Assembly (NCBI RefSeq): GCF_000403455.2
Contig: NZ_KE159781.1
Location: 205,271-269,270 of the forward strand
Source: Dorea sp. 5-2
GTDB taxonomy: Bacteria; Bacillota; Clostridia; Lachnospirales; Lachnospiraceae
Reading direction: 5' to 3'
Length of the DNA stretch: 64,000 nucleotides
Below the pieces are notes generated by a model. The model searched no databases and was not told where the DNA came from. It saw only the letters and a program-made list of their open reading frames with translations. Below are positions 18,708-28,295 of this stretch, piece after piece. How positions within the stretch are numbered: the stretch's first letter is position 1; each line of letters begins with the position of its first letter. Made by a program: the position numbers and the translations under genes.

Positions 18708-20792
18708 ATGGCAGCAAAGAAAGGAAATCTATCAATCAGCAGTGAGAATATATTCCCGATCATCAAGAAGTGGGTATATTCCGATCATGATATCTTCGTA
18801 CGTGAGATGATATCGAATGGGTGCGACGCGATCACGAAGCTTAAGAAACTGGACATGATGGGAGAGTACCAGTTACCGGATGACTACAAACCGGCGATCA
18901 AGGTAGAGGTGAACCCGGAAGAGAAGACTCTGAAATTCACCGATAACGGGCTTGGTATGACAGCCGAAGAGGTAGAAGAGTATATCACACAGATCGCGTT
19001 CTCCGGAGCGACAGAATTCCTTGAGAAATATAAGGACAAGACGACAGAGGACGATATGATCGGTCATTTCGGGCTCGGTTTCTACTCGGCGTTCATGGTA
19101 GCGGACGAAGTGCATATTGATACTCTTTCTTATAAAGATGGGGCGGCGCCGGTGCACTGGGTCAGCGACGGCGGCACAGAGTACGAGATGGACGAAGGCA
19201 GCAAGGAAGGCGTAGGAACAGAGATCACCCTGTATCTGAACGATGACAGCATCGAGTTCTCCAATGAGTACCGGGTAAGAGAAGTGCTTGAGAAATATTG
19301 TTCCTTCATGCCGGTAGAGATCTTCCTTAGTAAGGCGAATGCAGAGCCGGAGTACGAGACCATTGACGAGGCGGATCTGAAGGAGGATGATGTTGTCGTA
19401 GAGCACATCCATGAAGAAGCCAAGATGGAAGAGAAAGAGAACGAAGACGGCGAAAAAGAGATGGTCGAGGTAGAGCCGGCGAAGGAGAAGGTTAAGATCG
19501 AGAAACGTCCGGTTTCCTTAAGCGACATCCATCCGCTGTGGACAAAGCACCCGAATGACTGCTCGGATGAAGATTACCAGGAGTTCTACCGCAAGGTATT
19601 CTTAGACTACAAGGAGCCGTTATTCTGGATCCACCTGAACATGGATTATCCGTTCAACCTCAAGGGAATCCTGTATTTCCCAAGGATCAACACAGAGTAT
19701 GATTCCATTGAGGGAACGATCAAGTTATATAACAACCAGGTATTTATCGCAGACAATATCAAGGAAGTCATCCCGGAGTTCCTGATGGTATTAAAGGGCG
19801 TGATCGACTGCCCGGATCTGCCGCTGAACGTATCAAGAAGCGCGCTGCAGAACGATGGATTTGTCAATAAGATCGCAGATTACATTTCCAAGAAGGTGGC
19901 TGACAAGCTGACGGGAATGTGCAAGACGAAGAGAGAAGACTATGAGAAATACTGGGATGATATCAGCCCGTTCATCAAGTTCGGCTGCTTAAAGGACGAG
20001 AAGTTCTGTGACAAGATGAAGGATTCCATCCTGTTCAAGAATATTGACGGGAAATACCTGTCTCTTAAGGACTGCATCGAAGAGAACGGCGGAGAGGTCG
20101 TTGAGCCCAACGATAAGAAGGACGCAGAAGGCGGCAGCGGCGCAGATGCAGAGAATGCGGATGAGAACAAGGTAGAAGAGATTAAGACCACCATCTACTA
20201 CGTGACAGATGAGGTTCAGCAGAGCCAGTATATCAATATGTTCCGAAACCAGGGACAGGATGCGGTGATCTTAAGCCATAATATTGATTCGCCGTTTATC
20301 ACACAGTTAGAGCAGAAGAATCCGAACATCCGTTTCCAGAGGATTGACGCGGATGTGACGGACAACGTGAAGGAAGAGGTCGCAGAGGAAGATAAGGAAG
20401 CCTTCAAGGCGACATCTGACAGCCTGATCGAGATCTTCCGCAAGGAGCTTGGCAATGACAAACTGGATGTGAAGATTGAGAAGCTGAAAGACGAGAAGAT
20501 CGCGTCTATGATCACACTGTCCGAGCAGAGCCGCCGTATGCAGGAGATGATGAAGATGTACGGCATGGGCAATATGGGCGGCATGGATATGGGCGGCGAC
20601 AGCACGCTGATCCTGAATGCGAACCATCCACTGGTGAAATTCGTGGTTGACCATAAGGAGAATGAGAACGTATCCATCATCTGTAAGCAGCTTTTCGATC
20701 TGGCGATGCTGGCGCATAAGCCGCTGAATCCGGAAGAGATGACGGCATTCGTACAGAGAAGCAATGAGGTTATGATGCTTCTTACGAAATAG
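18708..20792 (+). CDS. htpG: Molecular chaperone HtpG (Hsp90)
   Basis: An ATP-dependent chaperone of 694 residues. The GHKL ATP site is clear: EMISNGCDAITK, FTDNGLGMTAEE, and the GHFGLGFYSAFMVA lid. The middle domain has the catalytic-loop segment LPLNVSRSALQND. It is longer than the usual roughly 625-residue bacterial HtpG because of two acidic insertions (about 230-265, rich in Glu/Lys, and about 468-490) and a Gly/Met-rich stretch MYGMGNMGGMDMGG near 627-640. The ATG at 18708 follows GGTAGGAG; the GTG at 18699 lies inside that site. The CIRCE element implies heat-shock control by HrcA. A hairpin at 20825-20864 (GGGAACGC/GCGTTCCC) may end the transcript. Confidence 0.96.
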   Translation: MAAKKGNLSISSENIFPIIKKWVYSDHDIFVREMISNGCDAITKLKKLDMMGEYQLPDDYKPAIKVEVNPEEKTLKFTDNGLGMTAEEVEEYITQIAFSGATEFLEKYKDKTTEDDMIGHFGLGFYSAFMVADEVHIDTLSYKDGAAPVHWVSDGGTEYEMDEGSKEGVGTEITLYLNDDSIEFSNEYRVREVLEKYCSFMPVEIFLSKANAEPEYETIDEADLKEDDVVVEHIHEEAKMEEKENEDGEKEMVEVEPAKEKVKIEKRPVSLSDIHPLWTKHPNDCSDEDYQEFYRKVFLDYKEPLFWIHLNMDYPFNLKGILYFPRINTEYDSIEGTIKLYNNQVFIADNIKEVIPEFLMVLKGVIDCPDLPLNVSRSALQNDGFVNKIADYISKKVADKLTGMCKTKREDYEKYWDDISPFIKFGCLKDEKFCDKMKDSILFKNIDGKYLSLKDCIEENGGEVVEPNDKKDAEGGSGADAENADENKVEEIKTTIYYVTDEVQQSQYINMFRNQGQDAVILSHNIDSPFITQLEQKNPNIRFQRIDADVTDNVKEEVAEEDKEAFKATSDSLIEIFRKELGNDKLDVKIEKLKDEKIASMITLSEQSRRMQEMMKMYGMGNMGGMDMGGDSTLILNANHPLVKFVVDHKENENVSIICKQLFDLAMLAHKPLNPEEMTAFVQRSNEVMMLLTK

Positions 20793-20924
20793 CAGATGAA
20801 GTGTATAATATGAAGAGAACAGTGGGGAACGCAAAGCCGGGGATGATCCCGGGGATGCGTTCCCTGTTTGGATATAATAAAACGCCGGACACACCGCGGT
20901 GAAGTATAAGGTGAAGGAAGCGGA

Positions 20925-21313
20925 ATGATAGAAGAGGAGAGGAACAGAATCATGGATTATATAATAACGGAAGCAACGCCCATTTTACGGGATTTACAAA
21001 AGAGCGGATGAAGCACAGAGGGACATTCGGGATATCTGTTATAAAGGAAGAGTGGGGGAAAGGCGTCGGAAGCCATCTGCTTGAAGAGATCCTTGCCTTT
21101 GTAAAAAATGAAGTACACGCGGAGATCATTTCCCTGGAAGTCCGAAGCGACAATGCAAGAGCGATCGGGCTTTACAAGAAGTATGGCTTTGAGAAGATCG
21201 GTGAGTTTAAAGGGTTTACCAAGGTGGACGGACAGTATCTGGATTTTGACTTGATGAATCTGTACATAGAACCGGATGCAGCCGGTCAAGAGGGAGTGTC
21301 AGATACGCCCTAA
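20925..21313 (+). pseudogene. Truncated GNAT acetyltransferase
   Basis: Only the C-terminal half of a GNAT N-acetyltransferase is left. From about 20985 the frame reads a GNAT core: HRGTFGISVIKEEWGKGVGSHLL is the acetyl-CoA loop, then SLEVRSDNARAIGLYKKYGFEKIG. The first ATG in this frame (21008) has no ribosome binding site and starts inside the fold. In another frame a short reading frame starts at 20926 (MIEEERNR...) and ends after about 27 codons, suggesting that a deletion with a frame change removed most of the N-terminal half. The remnant stop overlaps the end of the convergent AraC gene. Confidence 0.7.
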
Positions 21314-22266
21314 GACGGGGTTAAGGGCGTATTTGTCCATTTGCCGTCTTCTCCCATATAATAATAATTCTCTCCGGTGGAAGGATTCATATTCTTGCAA
21401 TGGAGCTGACGGAATGCGCGGGGACTGATCCCATAGTATTTCTCGAAGGTGCTTCCGAAGTGCTGTCTGCTGTTGTAACCGGACTGAAAGGCAACATCCG
21501 TGATGGAGAGCGAGCTGCTTTCCAGGAGGAATACGGCGTGCTCTAGGCGCTTTTGGTTGATATAGTCCGTGATCGTACAATCCATATATCTGGAGAAAAG
21601 GGACTGCAGGTAAGACTTATTGATACCGGCGTGCTCTGCAAGCCGGGGAACCCGGATCTCATCCGTTAAGTGGGAAGAGATGTAATCAAGGGCTCTCTTG
21701 AGGTAGAGCATACCGGTATTCTTGCTGTGGTTCAGGACGCACTTGGAGAGCTCCAGCATCATCCGCTGAAATAGCAGACGGATCAGGCATTTCTGATCAG
21801 GCGTATAGTTGTCTGACGGATTCTGCATGGTATTCTTGAAGGGTATGCCATTTCTTAACTGGTTGATCAGGTCTTTCAGGGAATATCCCAGATGATCCGT
21901 ATCATTTCCGATGAAATATCTGCCTGGATGCCGGCAGAAAGCGGCAAAGGCGGGACTTTCGTTAAATAACTCGTCCAAGCATATGTCGCCTCCGGAAGGA
22001 AGGCATGAGAATTCCAGATTCAGGATCGCGCAGGGGCGGCATTGTGAGATGGATAGCTGGTGCAGGATATCGGCGGACAGGAAGATAAACTGCTGTTCCT
22101 TCAGGCAGAATTCCCTGCCGTCTACATGGATCAGACAGCTTCCTTTCGTTATATACATGATCTCACAGCGTGGATGCCTGTGGGGGTGCATGCTGTATTC
22201 GGGCAGGTTCAGCGCATAGAATGCGGTAATTGCGACATATGGATCGCGGATGTCAAATAGGCTCAT
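21310..22266 (-). CDS. AraC-family regulator with cupin sensor
   Basis: A 318-residue regulator: an N-terminal cupin-like arabinose-binding domain (HPHRHPRCEIMYITKG) and a C-terminal double HTH of about 100 residues (RVPRLAEHAGINKSYLQSLFSRYM and ITDVAFQSGYNSRQHFGSTF). It is divergent from the GH4 gene at 22533 and probably activates it in response to a sugar. Start candidates are 22290, 22278 and 22266; the last has GGAG nine bases upstream. Confidence 0.9.
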   Translation of the reverse strand: MSLFDIRDPYVAITAFYALNLPEYSMHPHRHPRCEIMYITKGSCLIHVDGREFCLKEQQFIFLSADILHQLSISQCRPCAILNLEFSCLPSGGDICLDELFNESPAFAAFCRHPGRYFIGNDTDHLGYSLKDLINQLRNGIPFKNTMQNPSDNYTPDQKCLIRLLFQRMMLELSKCVLNHSKNTGMLYLKRALDYISSHLTDEIRVPRLAEHAGINKSYLQSLFSRYMDCTITDYINQKRLEHAVFLLESSSLSITDVAFQSGYNSRQHFGSTFEKYYGISPRAFRQLHCKNMNPSTGENYYYMGEDGKWTNTPLTPS

Positions 22267-22439
22267 AATAGTCTCCATTTCTAAAATCATATAAATAAAC
22301 GGACAAGATCAGTATAACATATGCAGCCCCTGTCGGGAAAAATATTTCATATGGCAAACAGGGGTGAAATAAATACGGTAATATCTTGCATTTTTTCGAT
22401 TATATAGCAATACTTTACACATGAAAGAAAAAACTCGTA

Positions 22440-22445
22440 TATAAT
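22440..22445 (+). promoter_or_regulatory. Likely -10 box of the first GH4 gene
   Basis: A perfect TATAAT. The sequence 17 bp upstream (ACATGA) is a poor -35, as expected for a promoter needing an activator such as the adjacent AraC protein. Confidence 0.5.
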
Positions 22446-22532
22446 AACCCTACACAAAGCACATGGATCCTAGCGGGACTGTACATATGCATGAGAAAGT
22501 CCGCCGGGAGTATAAAAGGAGGAGATATTGTT

Positions 22533-23999
22533 ATGAGTTTTAAGATTGCATTTATCGGCGCAGGGAGTTTAGTATTCGCCAGGACTTTATTCACGGATAT
22601 CATGTCCGTACCGGAGCTTCAGAAGGCAGAACTTGCTTTTACAGATATCAATGCCGAGAATCTGGAGAAGACGCGGGCGCTCTGTCAGAGGGACTTGGAT
22701 GCGAACGGGATCCCGGTGAAGATCCAGGCGACTACAGACAGAAGAGAAGCGTTCAGGAATGCGCGCTACATCGTCAATTGTGTGCGGATCGGAGGATTGG
22801 AGGCATTTGAGACGGATGTGGAGATCCCGTTAAAGTACGGTGTGGATCAGTGCGTTGGAGATACGCTGTGCACAGGCGGGATCATGTACGGACAGAGAGT
22901 GATCGCCGCGATGCTTGATTTCTGCAAGGATATCAGGGAAGTGGCAGAGCCGGGAGCTATTATGCTGAACTACTCGAACCCGAACGCTATGGCAACCTGG
23001 GCGTGCAACAAATACGGCAAAGTGAAGACCATTGGCTTATGCCACGGAGAGATCCATGGGGAGATGCAGATCGCAGAGGTTCTTGGAATCCCGAGAGACG
23101 AGCTGGATATTATCTGTGCAGGGATCAATCACCAGACCTGGTATATCTCCGTGAAGCATAACGGAGAAGATCTGCTCGATCAGATCTTGCCGGGCTTCTT
23201 AAAGCATGAACGGTTCATGGAAGAAGAGAAGGTACGTATCGACGTGCTGAAACGGTTCGGCTACTATTCTACAGAGTCGAACGGCCATCTCTCCGAATAT
23301 GTGGCATGGTACAGGAAACGTCCCGATGAGATCAAAGACTGGATCAATCTCGACAACTGGATCAACGGAGAGACCGGCGGTTATCTGCGGGTATCCAGAG
23401 AAGAGCGGAACTGGTTCGAGACGGAGTTCCCGAAGATCCTCGCAGAAGAACCGAAGAAATTAGACGGCTCCGAGAGAGGGAAGGAGCATGCGTCCTACAT
23501 TATTGAGTCCCTTGAGACGGGAAAGAAGTACCGCGGACATTTCAATATGATGAATGAAGGCTGTATCACGAACCTTCCGGCAGAGTCGGTGGTAGAAGTC
23601 CCATGTTATGTAGACGGCAACGGGATCAGCGTGCCGAAGGTGGGCGACCTGCCGCTTGGCTGTGCAGCAGTATGTTCACAATCCATCTGGGTGCAGAAGC
23701 TTGCGGTAGAGGCGGCGGTACATGGGGATGCGAACCTTCTGAAGCAGGCGGCGCTCATGGATCCGCTGACAGGCGCGGTATGTAATCCTCCGGAGATCTG
23801 GCAGATGATCGATGAGATGCTGGTTGCGCAGGCAGAATGGCTGCCGCAGTACGAAGAAGCCATCGCCCGGGCGAAGGAGAATCTGGCGAGGGAGGATCTG
23901 ATCCCTACCAAAGAAGGATATCAAGGGGCTGTGCGGCTTAAGGAGAAGTCTGTGGAAGAAGTTGCGGCAGAGCATGAGAGCCGGAAGATCACGGTATAA
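22533..23999 (+). CDS. Family 4 glycoside hydrolase (alpha-galactosidase-like)
   Basis: A 488-residue NAD+- and Mn2+-dependent glycosidase that cleaves by an oxidation-elimination mechanism in the cytoplasm. The N-terminal Rossmann motif is IAFIGAGSLVFA, followed by the GH4 segments VGDTLCTGGIM, NYSNPNAMATW, and GLCHGEIHGE with the metal-ligand Cys-His, then CAGINHQTW. The metal motif is CHG rather than the CHS of MelA enzymes, and the protein is longer than MelA, so the substrate could be another alpha-galactoside, alpha-glucoside or uronide. AAAGGAGGAG precedes the ATG at 22533. The AraC gene at 21310 is its divergent partner. Confidence 0.88.
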   Translation: MSFKIAFIGAGSLVFARTLFTDIMSVPELQKAELAFTDINAENLEKTRALCQRDLDANGIPVKIQATTDRREAFRNARYIVNCVRIGGLEAFETDVEIPLKYGVDQCVGDTLCTGGIMYGQRVIAAMLDFCKDIREVAEPGAIMLNYSNPNAMATWACNKYGKVKTIGLCHGEIHGEMQIAEVLGIPRDELDIICAGINHQTWYISVKHNGEDLLDQILPGFLKHERFMEEEKVRIDVLKRFGYYSTESNGHLSEYVAWYRKRPDEIKDWINLDNWINGETGGYLRVSREERNWFETEFPKILAEEPKKLDGSERGKEHASYIIESLETGKKYRGHFNMMNEGCITNLPAESVVEVPCYVDGNGISVPKVGDLPLGCAAVCSQSIWVQKLAVEAAVHGDANLLKQAALMDPLTGAVCNPPEIWQMIDEMLVAQAEWLPQYEEAIARAKENLAREDLIPTKEGYQGAVRLKEKSVEEVAAEHESRKITV

Positions 24000-24086
24000 A
24001 TTTATTCCCGCGGGCAACGAGCCATCCGGGGTGTCTTTTGGGAGAGGGAGTTCGTTGCCGGCGATCAATATGATCGTGACTCATCC

Positions 24087-24920
24087 CTATATGTTGACAT
24101 CCGACTCTTCCAGTGCGGAGAATCTGCGGAAGACTTTGGGTGTCATTCCGGTCAGTTTGCGGAAATGGTTACAGAAGGCAGAAGCATCTTTAAAACCACA
24201 GGAATATGCGATCTCCGTAACAGAATGATCGGTGGAACGAAGCATATTGCCGGCGGCTCTTATCCGAAGCTGCTGCAGATATTCTTTGGGAGACATCTGC
24301 TCCTGCTCCATAAAGATCCGGTACAGGTAAGTGCGGTCAATTCCGATGAAGGTTGCGATCTCCGAGATGTGGATATCGTAGCTGTAGTTATTTTTCATAT
24401 ATTCTCTTGCCATTTCCAGATAAATCTGAGTAAGGTTCTTTTGATTTTTGACCGGATGAGAACCCATTGCTCCTAAGAGTTCCAAAAGCAGTCCGCAGGC
24501 GGTCAGCGCATTCCGGCTGGTCTGCGTATAGTATTCCCGCATGCGGGCGCTGATCTGCTCATAGATCTCGGTCATCCATTTCGTGTCTTTGATATAGCAG
24601 ACGGGGGAAGTGTCAAAATAAGTTTCACTTAAGATGGATTTCACTTCGGTTCCGTCAAAACCAATCCACATGTATTCCCAGGGTTCCGTGGGATCCGCCT
24701 CATAATAAGTGGTTTCCAGAGGACGGATCAAGAATGCGTCTCCTGCGGCAAGCGGATATTCTCTGCCGTTCTGCCGGAAGATGCCGTTCCCTCTTATTAC
24801 CGCGTGGATGAGATAATGCGGGCGTATGCCAGGACCATAGCTGTGGCGGGGCGCGCACTTTTCCCTTCCGTAAAAATAGACGGCAAGAGGTTTCATAACG
24901 TGATGTGTCGATTGTTCCAT
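24087..24920 (-). CDS. AraC-family regulator of the melA-like gene
   Basis: A 277-residue AraC regulator with an N-terminal cupin domain (HSYGPGIRPHYLIHAVIRGNG) and a C-terminal double HTH (HISEIATFIGIDRTYLYRIFMEQ, VTEIAYSCGFKDASAFCNHFRKLTGMTP), as in the MsmR/RafR group that controls alpha-galactoside use. It is divergent from the GH4 gene at 25084 and convergent with the first GH4 gene. Confidence 0.92.
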   Translation of the reverse strand: MEQSTHHVMKPLAVYFYGREKCAPRHSYGPGIRPHYLIHAVIRGNGIFRQNGREYPLAAGDAFLIRPLETTYYEADPTEPWEYMWIGFDGTEVKSILSETYFDTSPVCYIKDTKWMTEIYEQISARMREYYTQTSRNALTACGLLLELLGAMGSHPVKNQKNLTQIYLEMAREYMKNNYSYDIHISEIATFIGIDRTYLYRIFMEQEQMSPKEYLQQLRIRAAGNMLRSTDHSVTEIAYSCGFKDASAFCNHFRKLTGMTPKVFRRFSALEESDVNI

Positions 24921-25083
24921 ATTTGCGTCGCCTTTCGTTCGGATAGAAATAAAGTATATTTTATATTATACAACATTTTTACAACTTCTGGCAACATATA
25001 GTATAGCTTTTGGGACGGGGATAAAATATAATCGGTATATCATAAAACATATGGAAAAACACATGAAACGGAGGCATGAGGAC

Positions 25084-26409
25084 ATGGCTAAGATTACATT
25101 TATGGGTGCGGGAAGTACGGTTTTCGCAAGGAACGTTCTTGGAGATTGTATGGGAAGTCCGGCATTATGCGACAGTGAGATCGCATTGTATGATATCAAT
25201 GCGGAGCGCCTGAAAGATTCAGAGATCATTATCAGGGCGATCAATGAGAATACCAATCAGGGACGTGCCCGTATCTCTACATATCTGGGGGTGGAGAATC
25301 GGAAAGCTGCATTAAAAGATGCAACATTTGTTGTAAATGCGATACAAGTAGGAGGATATGATCCTTGTACGATCACAGACTTTGAGATCCCTAAGAAATA
25401 TGGACTGAAGCAGACGATCGCGGACACACTTGGTATCGGCGGTATTATGCGCGGGCTTCGGACGATCCCTGTAATGGAAGAATTTGCAAGAGACATGGAA
25501 GAGGTATGTCCGGATACCTTATTCATGAACTATACGAATCCTATGGCGATCCTTTCCGGCTATATGCAGCGTTACACCGGCGTCAATACTGTCGGTCTGT
25601 GCCACAGTGTGCAGGTTTGTTCCAGTACCCTCCTGGAAGAGCTGGATATGAAGGATAAATTGGAAGGCCGCATTGAGACGATTGCCGGGATCAATCATAT
25701 GGCATGGCTTCTTGACATCAGGGACAAGGACGGAAATGACTTGTATCCGGAGATCCGCCGCCGTGCAGCAAAGAAGAATGCGGAAGAGAAGCATAATGAT
25801 ATGGTCCGTTTTGAGTATATCAAGCATCTGGGATACTACTGTACGGAATCCAGCGAGCATAATGCGGAATATAATCCGTTTTTCATCAAGTCCCGTTATC
25901 CGGGACTGATCGATCAGTTTAATATTCCGTTGGATGAATATCCGAGACGCTGTATCAAACAGATCGCAGAGTGGGAAGAAGAGCGTAATAAGATATTAGA
26001 CCATGGTAAGATCACACATGAGCGCAGCCGGGAATATGCATCCTATATCATGGAAGCCGTTGTAACGGATGTTCCATATAAGATCGGCGGGAATGTCATT
26101 AATAACGGGCTGATCGAGAATCTTCCGGCAGAAGCCTGTGTGGAGGTTCCGTGTATGGTTGACGCCAATGGTGTGAATCCATGCCGTGTGGGCGCGCTGC
26201 CGCTGCAGCTGGCAGCAATGAACGTGACCAATATCAATGCGCAGCTTCTTGCGATCGAAGCGGCGCGGACCCGCAAGCGTGAGGATATCTACCATGCGGC
26301 GATGCTGGATCCGCATACGGCGGCAGAGCTTTCCATCGACGATATCGTTAAGATGTGTGACGAGCTGATCGATGCCCATGGAGATTATATGAAGATGTAT
26401 ACCAGGTAA
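25084..26409 (+). CDS. melA: Alpha-galactosidase, GH4 (MelA-like)
   Basis: A 441-residue GH4 enzyme closely following the E. coli MelA pattern: KITFMGAGSTVFARNVLGD (NAD-binding), VGGYDPCTITDFEIPKKYGL, TIADTLGIGGIMRGLRTIP, NYTNPMAI, GLCHSVQ (metal ligands), AGINHMAW. It should hydrolyse melibiose-type alpha-galactosides in the cytoplasm with NAD+ and Mn2+. The start at 25084 is set by GGAGG ten bases upstream. No sugar transporter is adjacent; uptake must be encoded elsewhere. Confidence 0.93.
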   Translation: MAKITFMGAGSTVFARNVLGDCMGSPALCDSEIALYDINAERLKDSEIIIRAINENTNQGRARISTYLGVENRKAALKDATFVVNAIQVGGYDPCTITDFEIPKKYGLKQTIADTLGIGGIMRGLRTIPVMEEFARDMEEVCPDTLFMNYTNPMAILSGYMQRYTGVNTVGLCHSVQVCSSTLLEELDMKDKLEGRIETIAGINHMAWLLDIRDKDGNDLYPEIRRRAAKKNAEEKHNDMVRFEYIKHLGYYCTESSEHNAEYNPFFIKSRYPGLIDQFNIPLDEYPRRCIKQIAEWEEERNKILDHGKITHERSREYASYIMEAVVTDVPYKIGGNVINNGLIENLPAEACVEVPCMVDANGVNPCRVGALPLQLAAMNVTNINAQLLAIEAARTRKREDIYHAAMLDPHTAAELSIDDIVKMCDELIDAHGDYMKMYTR

Positions 26410-26439
26410 TGGGGAATTGGTTGTAGAGTATAGCACAGT

Positions 26440-26466
26440 GGGGCTGCCGCCGGCAGTCCCCTTTTT
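26440..26466 (+). terminator. Intrinsic terminator after melA
   Basis: GGGGCTGCC pairs with GGCAGTCCCC, followed by TTTTT. Confidence 0.85.
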
Positions 26467-26602
26467 AAAGTGTTTTCTGACACAGATTATAGAAAAGAGG
26501 CTTTACGAACGGGATTTTATCCGCTACAATAGATAAAGATTTATAAAGATCTACATTATTTTAGAAAAGTATACCTATATCAAGGAAGAGAGGAAATCAA
26601 GA

Positions 26603-27121
26603 ATGGCAAATCCAATTGTAACATTTGAAATGGAAAGCGGGGACATCATGAAAGCAGAGCTGTATCCGGAGATCGCGCCGAATACGGTGAATAATTTTAT
26701 CTCATTGGTGAAGAAGGGGTATTACGACGGGTTGATCTTTCACCGTGTGATCCAGGGCTTCATGATCCAGGGCGGATGCCCGGACGGAACAGGCATGGGC
26801 GGCCCGGGGTATAACATCAAGGGAGAGTTTGCGCAGAATGGCGTCGCAAATGACTTAAAGCATACGGAAGGCGTTCTGTCCATGGCAAGAGCAATGCATC
26901 CGGACAGTGCAGGCTCACAGTTCTTCATCATGCACAAGAATTCTCCGCATCTGGACGGAGCCTACGCGGCGTTCGGCAAGATAACCGAGGGAATGGATAT
27001 CGTGAATAAGATCGCGGAGACGGAGACAGACTACAATGACAGGCCGGTGGAAGAGCAGAAGATGAAGAAGGTTACGGTGGATACACAAGGTGCAGACTAT
27101 CCGGAACCGGAGAAGGAATAA
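26603..27121 (+). CDS. Peptidyl-prolyl cis-trans isomerase, cyclophilin type
   Basis: A 172-residue cytoplasmic cyclophilin that speeds proline isomerisation during folding. Active-site segments are present: FHRVIQGFMIQGG (Arg, Phe, Gln), the SAGSQFFIMHKNSPHLDG core, and AAFGKITEGMDIV. There is no signal peptide. The gene overlaps the next start by one base (TAATGG), so it is co-translated with the DMT exporter. Confidence 0.95.
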   Translation: MANPIVTFEMESGDIMKAELYPEIAPNTVNNFISLVKKGYYDGLIFHRVIQGFMIQGGCPDGTGMGGPGYNIKGEFAQNGVANDLKHTEGVLSMARAMHPDSAGSQFFIMHKNSPHLDGAYAAFGKITEGMDIVNKIAETETDYNDRPVEEQKMKKVTVDTQGADYPEPEKE

Positions 27122-28038
27122 TGGAACGATTTTATCAGAATACGGCTGCCAGGACTATCCTGGCTTTAGTGTGCTGCGCCTTATGGGGCAGTGCATTTCC
27201 ATGTGTAAAGATCGGTTATGAGCTGTTTTCCATCATGGATGCAGGCAGCCAGATCCTGTTTGCAGGATATCGGTTCTTTATGGCGGGTGTGTTCACATTT
27301 TTGATGGGATGTGTGCTTGAGAAACGTATGATCACGATGAAGAAGGCTTCTGTGCCGTATGTGTTCGGACAAGGTATTCTGCAGACGACGATCCAGTATG
27401 TGTGCTTCTATGTCGGCCTTGCCCATACGACAGGGGCGAAGGGTTCGGTGATCAATGCGTCGAATGCATTTTTTTCGATCATAGCGGCGCATTATCTGAT
27501 GAAGTCGGAGAAGCTGACTTTGAAGAAGATCGCGGGCTGTCTGGTCGGATTTGTGGGGATCATTATTATCAATCTGGAACCGGGCGCGTGGAGCAGCGGG
27601 TTTACCTTCCTGGGCGAAGGAATGGTGCTGGTGTGTGCATTTTCCTACGGGATCAGCAGCGTGACGCTCAAGATGATCTCGGACCGGGAGAAGCCTGTGA
27701 CGATCACGGCATACCAACTGTTGTTCGGCGGCGCGGTACTGATCCTGATCGGCGCGGCGGCAGGAGGGAATGTCAGTGGCTTTACGGTCCGGTCTTCGCT
27801 GCTGCTTCTGTATATGTCGCTTTTGTCAACCGTGGCGTTCAGCATATGGGCGGAGCTTCTGAAATATAACTCCGTGGGGAAGGTGGCGATATTCGGGTTC
27901 AGCATCCCGGTATTTGGCGTCGCACTGTCGGCGATCTTCTTAGGAGAGCAGGTAGTGTCGGTGAAGAATCTGGCGGCGCTTATATGCGTGAGCGTCGGGA
28001 TCATCATTATCAACCGGAAAGGAAATGGAGGGGAATAG
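27121..28038 (+). CDS. DMT-superfamily (EamA) transporter
   Basis: A 305-residue membrane protein with about ten hydrophobic segments forming two EamA repeats. The first starts with ALVCCALWGSAFPCVKIGYE; the second ends in FLGEQVVSVKNLAALICVSVGIIIINR. Such proteins export amino acids or other metabolites; the substrate cannot be inferred. Confidence 0.9.
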   Translation: MERFYQNTAARTILALVCCALWGSAFPCVKIGYELFSIMDAGSQILFAGYRFFMAGVFTFLMGCVLEKRMITMKKASVPYVFGQGILQTTIQYVCFYVGLAHTTGAKGSVINASNAFFSIIAAHYLMKSEKLTLKKIAGCLVGFVGIIIINLEPGAWSSGFTFLGEGMVLVCAFSYGISSVTLKMISDREKPVTITAYQLLFGGAVLILIGAAAGGNVSGFTVRSSLLLLYMSLLSTVAFSIWAELLKYNSVGKVAIFGFSIPVFGVALSAIFLGEQVVSVKNLAALICVSVGIIIINRKGNGGE

Positions 28039-28039
28039 G

Positions 28040-28225
28040 ATGTTGACATGCACATATATTGTGGAAAAGATAGACGGAGATTATGCGATGCTTAAGCGGG
28101 AGGACGAGACAGAGGCGAATACAGAACCGAAGATGGTGGCGCGCGCGCTCCTTCCGCCGGAGATCACGGAGGGAACAAGGCTTCTGTACGAATATTTGCA
28201 GTATTCTGTGATGGATCAGCGATAA
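28040..28225 (+). CDS. Hypothetical 61-residue acidic protein
   Basis: A small protein (MLTCTYIVEKIDGDYAML...) with a beta-rich start and an acidic middle. The ATG at 28040 lies one base after the EamA stop, and GGAGGGG upstream gives it a ribosome binding site; an ATG at 28025 overlapping the previous gene is less likely. It resembles the small proteins that often carry a fixed-position 'GDYA-L-R/ED' motif in Clostridia (DUF3006-like), but I am not sure of the family. Confidence 0.6.
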   Translation: MLTCTYIVEKIDGDYAMLKREDETEANTEPKMVARALLPPEITEGTRLLYEYLQYSVMDQR

Positions 28226-28295
28226 AGTGAACCTTGCAAAACAAAATCCAATAACGTACAATAATAAAATGAAGCAATAGATAGGAGGCATCCTT

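Noticed and set aside
20926..21009. TGA at the end of the short frame before the GNAT remnant as a Sec codon
   Set aside because: Read-through gives a short peptide that soon stops and is not GNAT-like; the GNAT core is in a different frame.
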